From Caulobacter sp. RHG1 (lineage in GTDB: Bacteria; Pseudomonadota; Alphaproteobacteria; Caulobacterales; Caulobacteraceae): 64,000 nucleotides of DNA. The stretch lies in assembly GCF_013181195.1 (NCBI RefSeq), contig NZ_SMZP01000008.1, positions 186,001 through 250,000 on the forward strand, in the 5' to 3' direction. Below the pieces are notes generated by a model. It was not told the origin of the DNA and searched no databases. It saw only the letters and a program-made list of their open reading frames with translations. The position numbers were made by a program, and so were the translations under genes. Below, in pieces: positions 59,601 through 64,000 of this stretch. The stretch's first letter is position 1, and each line of letters starts with the position of its first letter.

Positions 59601-62600
59601 GCCAACAGCATCGACCTGGGCACGGGTGCCGACACGGTCAACATCACCGCCGCCAACGCCTCCAGCGCCAGCGTCTTCACGACGATCACCGGCTTCGGCG
59701 CAGACGACAAGCTGACCATCACGGCTCAGGGCGGGGCCGCCGCGGCGACCAGCCTGGGCGCGAAGATCACCGGCCAGGCCAGCCTGGCGGCCTATCTGGA
59801 CGCCGCCGCGGCCGCCGATGGCCACACGACGGCGCGGATGAACTGGTTCCAGTTCGGCGGCGACACCTATGTCGTGCTCGACAGCGCGGCCGGCGCGACC
59901 TTCACCGGCAGGACCGACACCGTCGTCAAGCTGGCGGGGACAGTCGATCTGAGCCACTCGACCGTCGCGAACGGAACGCTGACCTATGGCGCGCCGCCGA
60001 CCAGCCAGACCTTCGTCCTGACCGCCGGCGCGGATGCGTTCACCGGCGACTTCCCCGAAGACGCCTTCACCGGCACGCATCTGACGTTCAACGATGGGGA
60101 CGTGCTGAACGGCGGCGCGGGCGCTGACAGCCTGACCATCACCGCCACGACCGGCGCGACCTACGCCCTGCCCAACGCCAGCGTCACCGGCATCGAGACC
60201 GTCACGGTCAGCAACGACGCCGGCCTGTCCGGCGCCCTGAGCAGCTGGACCGACGTCACCCAGGTGAACACGACCTCCTCGGGGTCCTACGAGCTGTACC
60301 TGTCCGCCTCGGCCAACCTGAAGGCCGCTGTCACCGCGCAGGGCTCGGGCCTCTTCGCGCTCGAGGGCGGCAAGGACCTGGACGTGACCATCACGGGCGC
60401 GACCACCGCCGCCTTAAGCATCGGCGCCAGCACCGCCGCGACCGGCGCGATCAAGATCTCGCGCGAGACCACGGGCGCCGTCGTCGCCGGCCAGATCGAC
60501 GTCACCGGCGGGACCACCGTCAGCATCACCCAGACGGCGACCAACGCCGCCAACACCACCCAGACCCACGGCGCCGTGAAGGTCGTCGGCACGGCCGCGA
60601 CCACAGAGGTCACGGTCAAGGCGACCAAGGCCGCGAACGCCGACGGCTCCACCGCCGGGATCACCGCCAACACCGTCACGATCACCGACGCGGCGTCGGC
60701 GACCACGGTCGGCTCGATCACCAAGGCGACGGTCGACGGCTATACGACCCTCGACATCACGGCCAACGCCCTGTCCACATTGAGCTTGGCCCGCGGGTCC
60801 GGCAACGTGAGCCTCACCAACTCGAGCAGCCTGGCGTCGGGCGACAAGACCACCACCCTGGACCTGACGGTGAACGGCGTCACCGGCGGCCGACTGCAAG
60901 ATTCCAGCGTCTATACGACCCTGAACATCACGACGGGCGCGGCGGCCTCGACCCTGACCAACATCCACGCTGCCGGGGTGACGAGCCTGAACATCGCCGG
61001 CGCCAGCGGCCTGACCCTGAACAGCGCCACCGGGCTGAACACCCTGACGACGGTGAAGATCACCGGCTCGGCCGGCCTGAAGGGCACGTTCGCACAGACG
61101 ACGCTGACCTCGGTGGACGCCTCGGGAACCAACGGCGCCAACACCCTGACGCTCAATCCGCAGAAGGCCGACTTCACCGGCGGCTCCGGCGTCGATGTCG
61201 TCACCCTCTCCTCGAGCAGTGTCAACAAGACCATCGCGATGGGCGATGGCGATGACATGCTGTCCCTCAATCAGAACACGACCGCCCTCAGCGGCGCGAT
61301 CAGCGGCGGCGACGGCATAGACACTCTGAAGGCCTCGACGGTCGATATCCGCGCGATCAGTTCTTCGACCACCTATTCGGCCAAGATCACCGGCTTCGAG
61401 CGCCTGCTGCTGTCGAACGGCGCCAGCCAACCCGTCAACCTGGCCAATCTGGGCATCCACTGGGTCACCCTCACCGGCACGAACAGCGGCTTGACCTTCA
61501 ACGGCATGGCCAGCGGCGGCACGCTGGAACTGACCGCGGCCGGCACGAGCTACACCATCGTCAACAGCGCCTTCACCGCGGGCGCCAGCGACACGATCAA
61601 CGTCAAGCTCACCAGCGGCGCGGGCGCGGGCGTGGCCTTTGCTTCGACCGGGATCGGCGCGGCAGGCGTCGAGACGATCAACCTCACCAACACCGACACG
61701 CAAGCCACGCCGTCGGGAACCTTCAACAACACCGTGACCCTGCTGGGCAACGATCTGAAGACCCTGACCATCACCGGCAACGCCGGCCTGACCCTGACGG
61801 CGGCCAGCACGGCCCTGACCAGCCTCGACGCCAGCGGGCTCACCAAGGGCGGCTTCACCTGGACCTCGGGGGCGATCGCCAACGGGTCGACGGTCAAGGG
61901 CTCGGCGACGGGCGCCAACATCATCAACCTGTCGGCGGGCGGCCGCGTGACCTATACCGGCGGCGCGGGCGACGACCAGATCACCCTGGGCGACAACGGC
62001 TTCGGATCAGAGCTGAACCTGGGCGGCGGCGCCAACACCGTCACCTCCGGCACGGGCGGCATAACGATCACGGCGGGGGACGGCGACGACACCGTCACGG
62101 TCGGCTCGGGCAACCACACCGTCAATCTTGGCAACGGAACCAACGCCTTCACGATGGAGGCCAACGCCTACATCCTCTACACCGGGGGCACGGGCGCCGA
62201 CACCATCACCGTCGGCAACGCCGGCCACCAGATCAGCCTGGGCGGGGGCGCCGACAAGGTGATCATCACCAGCGCCGGCTTCACGGACGATATGGTCCAC
62301 GCGTCGATCAGCGGCTTCGATTCGGACGACCAGCTGACCCTCATGCCCGCCTCGGGCGTCAACGCCGCAACCGGCTCCATCGGCGCCAAGATCACTGGTC
62401 AGACGTCGCTGCAGGGCTATCTCGACATCGCCACGGCGGGCGATGGCGGCACGACCTCGATCATGCGCTGGTTCCAGCTGGGGACCGACACCTATGTCGT
62501 CCTGGACAACAGCGCGAACCCGACCTTCCAGAGCGGCGTCGACAATGTCGTCAAGCTGGTCGGCCTGGTCGACCTCACGGGTTGGGGCGTCTCGGGCGGC

Positions 62601-62630
62601 GTGCTGTCCGCCCTGCCCCCGCCGCCCTAA
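56646..62630 (+). CDS. Giant RsaA-like S-layer/RTX protein with tandem duplicated modules
   Basis: The product has 1994 residues. Residues 1-~245 resemble the RsaA N-terminal LPS-anchoring domain (MAYTYEQLTKAYAAVH, DDSTAVAVLTYQFFTGKSP, NSADNATDLNDAAFAEFN). A Pro-rich linker spans 249-284. Module A covers ~286-1119 and module B ~1120-1994. Each opens with TGADxFTG, DxFTGTHLTFNDxDVLxGGAG, carries Asp/Gly RTX repeats (GDGDD, GGAGND) and closes with an RsaA-like secretion segment (YLD.A.A.DG...WFQ.G.DTYVVLD), at ~1050 and ~1925. No signal peptide, so type I secretion is expected; no transporter genes lie nearby. C. crescentus RsaA has one such module (1026 residues). Confidence 0.85.
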   Translation: MAYTYEQLTKAYAAVHGGIAPTGDAATRLLQLTDAAFSDADRLNYILNSADDSTAVAVLTYQFFTGKSPKADGIAWLLNSADNATDLNDAAFAEFNLEHRFMNFAASLAMSGDGKAAFDAQYGSLTYAGYVASIYNSIIGTAQARAAGLDPDKIIQDIIGRQDLILASARAAGMIGPNATAAEIDLALKTATAAYLLAEGIKADIGIYAAATNNFMLGLAKGDAVYNTDITQTYAANTNGGSSGTGKAVDNPPPVQSLPGAPPLPPAPPTPEPEPELPAPPPPPSHQSFTLTTGADKFTGGVGNDTFTGTHLTFNDSDVLDGGAGNDTLTLTATGFIGNAYAPNATTTGIETLVVTSDGGVNFYTPDLVGLTKLTATAGKGTSNITSNSAVETSLTVTGQADQTIGVYGGSDVKVASTGATTGTITVGTTANWAGEITGDVVVTRELTGNSAGGAITVTGGKTVSVTQTAATTYNSVQTNGAVTVNGSALTKQVTIKATAAFTDGQAELTANTVAINDAAAADKVGTITKATIDGYTTATLKANALSTLSLAHGSGNITIDNASALASGDKTTTLNLALNGVTGGVLDDADVYTTLNLTTGATASTLANITDTALTTLNIAGDSALTLTSTAGMTGLTTVVISGAAGLTATLGNLKLTSVDASKTSGNNTVTITGTRTDFTGGSGSDFVTFSSAGLGKTIALGDGDDMVTFAAGTSNFTSTITGGDGIDTLKMAAATAFTISQQGSTFATKVTGFERLHLTSSGGNKTIDLANLGTQQWLTTDGSNGSFHNMTSGGTLELTRASISFDVSNNAFSAGVNDTMNLRLVNGTGATVAYASSGITATGVETFNITSIDTRDAPSGTFNNTVKLNGSSLKTVTVSGDAGLTLTAASTALTGLDASGLTLGGFAWTSGALTAAATVKGSATGTNTIDLSAATGGAVTYTGGTGDDVITGANGKNNIVSLGAGNNSYTGGSGNETITVGAGANSIDLGTGADTVNITAANASSASVFTTITGFGADDKLTITAQGGAAAATSLGAKITGQASLAAYLDAAAAADGHTTARMNWFQFGGDTYVVLDSAAGATFTGRTDTVVKLAGTVDLSHSTVANGTLTYGAPPTSQTFVLTAGADAFTGDFPEDAFTGTHLTFNDGDVLNGGAGADSLTITATTGATYALPNASVTGIETVTVSNDAGLSGALSSWTDVTQVNTTSSGSYELYLSASANLKAAVTAQGSGLFALEGGKDLDVTITGATTAALSIGASTAATGAIKISRETTGAVVAGQIDVTGGTTVSITQTATNAANTTQTHGAVKVVGTAATTEVTVKATKAANADGSTAGITANTVTITDAASATTVGSITKATVDGYTTLDITANALSTLSLARGSGNVSLTNSSSLASGDKTTTLDLTVNGVTGGRLQDSSVYTTLNITTGAAASTLTNIHAAGVTSLNIAGASGLTLNSATGLNTLTTVKITGSAGLKGTFAQTTLTSVDASGTNGANTLTLNPQKADFTGGSGVDVVTLSSSSVNKTIAMGDGDDMLSLNQNTTALSGAISGGDGIDTLKASTVDIRAISSSTTYSAKITGFERLLLSNGASQPVNLANLGIHWVTLTGTNSGLTFNGMASGGTLELTAAGTSYTIVNSAFTAGASDTINVKLTSGAGAGVAFASTGIGAAGVETINLTNTDTQATPSGTFNNTVTLLGNDLKTLTITGNAGLTLTAASTALTSLDASGLTKGGFTWTSGAIANGSTVKGSATGANIINLSAGGRVTYTGGAGDDQITLGDNGFGSELNLGGGANTVTSGTGGITITAGDGDDTVTVGSGNHTVNLGNGTNAFTMEANAYILYTGGTGADTITVGNAGHQISLGGGADKVIITSAGFTDDMVHASISGFDSDDQLTLMPASGVNAATGSIGAKITGQTSLQGYLDIATAGDGGTTSIMRWFQLGTDTYVVLDNSANPTFQSGVDNVVKLVGLVDLTGWGVSGGVLSALPPPP

Positions 62631-63787
62631 GGCTTGCGCGCCGCGGTCTCCTCAGGGACCGCGGGCGCGACCCAGGCGCTTCCGTCCAGGGCCTTCTGCT
62701 CGCCCAGCTGGAACAGGGTCTCGCGGTTGGCGGCGCTGAAATCCAGGCCCGAGGTGTCGCCCGGGGCGTCGTCGGGGATGGCCGCGTACTGCATCGTCCC
62801 GCCGCTCTGGCGCACGAAGGCGGCGCTGGCGGTCAGGTGGGTGCGGGTCAGGGCCTTGCTCATGGTCAGCCACGAGCGGCCGACGATCGACAGGGTGCCG
62901 CCCTTGGTAAAGCCGAACGTGCCGCCAACCTTGCCGTTGACGATCACGTGCACCCGGCCCGGCCGCGCCTCGCCGCCGGCCGGCGGGGCCCACAGCAGCA
63001 GCGATTCCGGCGCGACGAAGAACGGGATCGTCACCCCGCCGTCGACATGCATCTCCGACAGCCGCCGGCCTGCGCCCTCGACCTCGATCAGGGTGGGCGG
63101 GAAGACGCCGGGGATGCTGGCCGAAGCCACCAGCACGTCGCGGAACAGCTCCAGCGACTCCTCGCCGCCGCGGGCGGCGATGGCGCCCATGTCCCAGATC
63201 ACCGTCTGCTCGGTGTCCAGATTGGTGGTGGCGATCAGCAGGCGCCGGCCCTTGGAATGCTCCATGGCGATCGCCCACAGCAGCGGCGGATCGACGTATT
63301 TCTCGACCAGGGCGCGCAAGGCCTTGGTGTCGTACACGCCCGGCCGGAAGAACATGTCCAGCCCGCGCCGCGACAGGATCTTGTCGGCCGCGTCGCTGGT
63401 GTAGGCCTGGGTCAGGCGGCGGTCCCAGTCCTTGCCCAGAAAGGCGAACGGCGCGGTCAGGGCCCCGGTCGAGACGCCGGTGACGATGTCGAACTCGGGC
63501 CGCTCGCCGGTGCGGGTCCAGCCGACCAGGATCCCCGCGCCATAGGCTCCGTTCGAGCCGCCGCCCGAGATGGCCAGCACGTCGAAGGTCTTCTGGTGGG
63601 CGCGACGGGTGCGGGCGCCCTCGGCGAAGCGGATGCCGGCCGCGGCGTCGCTGGCGTTGAAACGGATGTCGTTGAGGCCCTTGGGGGCTTCGGCGCCCAG
63701 GTCCGACGCCGTGAACGGATCGCGCGGCAGCGAGCCGCAGGCGGTCAGCAGCAGGGCGGACATCAGGACGACGAGAAGTCTGGCCAT
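62627..63787 (-). CDS. Patatin-like phospholipase lipoprotein
   Basis: The product has 386 residues. The lipoprotein signal is MARLLVVLMSALLLTAC with the lipobox Cys at 17. The patatin domain has oxyanion loop ISGGGSNGAYGAGIL, nucleophile Ser in GVSTGAL, and catalytic Asp in HVDGGVTIPFF (DGG). A membrane-anchored, probably outer-membrane lipid hydrolase. The start at 63787 is set by the signal peptide. Its TAG overlaps the TAA of the convergent S-layer-like gene by 4 nt. Confidence 0.9.
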   Translation of the reverse strand: MARLLVVLMSALLLTACGSLPRDPFTASDLGAEAPKGLNDIRFNASDAAAGIRFAEGARTRRAHQKTFDVLAISGGGSNGAYGAGILVGWTRTGERPEFDIVTGVSTGALTAPFAFLGKDWDRRLTQAYTSDAADKILSRRGLDMFFRPGVYDTKALRALVEKYVDPPLLWAIAMEHSKGRRLLIATTNLDTEQTVIWDMGAIAARGGEESLELFRDVLVASASIPGVFPPTLIEVEGAGRRLSEMHVDGGVTIPFFVAPESLLLWAPPAGGEARPGRVHVIVNGKVGGTFGFTKGGTLSIVGRSWLTMSKALTRTHLTASAAFVRQSGGTMQYAAIPDDAPGDTSGLDFSAANRETLFQLGEQKALDGSAWVAPAVPEETAARKP

Positions 63788-63920
63788 GAGGGGGGAAAAG
63801 CCTCGCACGCGCGACCGCGTCAACCCCGGCGCGCATTCCGACAAGAGAACGCCGTTCTTCGACATGGACACCACCGTCCGATCGGTCATAGTCGCCCCGT
63901 CGTCTTGCCGGGGGGAAGAC

Positions 63921-64000
63921 ATGCCGTATCGCCATGCATGGCTGTTCATCATCGCGCTGATCGGCGCGACCGTCTTCGCTTTCTGGCGCAGCTATTTCAG
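63921..64000 (+). CDS. Start of a membrane protein gene, cut by window edge
   Basis: ATG 63921 after GGGGGGAAGAC; the first 26 residues are MPYRHAWLFIIALIGATVFAFW then RSYF, one transmembrane segment. Divergent from the patatin gene. Family not recognisable from this fragment. Confidence 0.6.
   Translation, partial: MPYRHAWLFIIALIGATVFAFWRSYF

Overview
The window looks like a Caulobacter chromosome (Caulobacterales, Alphaproteobacteria). Evidence: very high GC with strong GC3; a flagellar block containing flbD, flbE and sciP; a complete head-to-tail gene transfer agent (GTA) cluster; a rut operon ordered rutB-C-D-A; and a very large RTX protein whose N- and C-terminal segments resemble the Caulobacter S-layer protein RsaA. 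No rRNA, tRNA or CRISPR array was recognised. All family assignments come from reading translations and recalling families; no searches were run.

Layout. 1-9651 (minus strand): a GTA structural cluster in RcGTA order, from small and large terminase through portal, small membrane protein, prohead protease, capsid, connector, tail proteins, short tape measure, DUF2460, DUF2163 and the start of an NlpC/P60 peptidase cut by the left edge. It is interrupted by a DUF559 nuclease gene bracketed by ~53-bp inverted repeats, by an opposite-strand DUF805 gene, and by two palindromic repeats. 9891-14525: an alpha-ketoglutarate-semialdehyde-type aldehyde dehydrogenase, an ArsR-SRPBCC pair with a palindromic operator candidate, and a flavin amine oxidase paired with a small cytochrome c. 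14857-23604: an orphan CHASE4-type histidine kinase, rutBCDA (uracil catabolism), an FKBP isomerase, and a LuxR-type response regulator with a PDZ/multi-TM histidine kinase.

23728-39726 is flagellar: flhA, then fliF-fliG-flbE-fliN-flbD, the CtrA inhibitor sciP, the hook operon fliK-flgD-flgE, and the divergent flgK-flgL. The fliK/flgK intergenic region holds two opposed sigma-54 -24/-12 promoters, an IHF-like site and FlbD (ftr)-like boxes, giving a readable class III/IV control module. 39773-56180 is mixed metabolism and regulation: a GIY-YIG protein beside a perfect 31-bp inverted repeat, mnmA, DUF4126, two HxlR regulators, a thiolase, a GNAT, an M28 peptidase, an SDR, an OmpA-like lipoprotein, an AmpR/class A beta-lactamase pair, a second serine hydrolase, a purine nucleoside permease-like protein and carB.

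56646-62630 encodes a 1994-residue RsaA-like RTX protein with two tandem ~830-875-residue modules. Each module ends in an RsaA-like secretion segment, so one such segment is internal. A patatin-like lipoprotein converges on it, and a new membrane protein gene starts at the right edge.

The strongest leads for novelty are the inverted-repeat/DUF559 cassette inside the GTA cluster, the duplicated S-layer-like protein and its structured leader, the covarying hairpin repeats scattered through the window, and a reading-frame switch between the terminase subunits.
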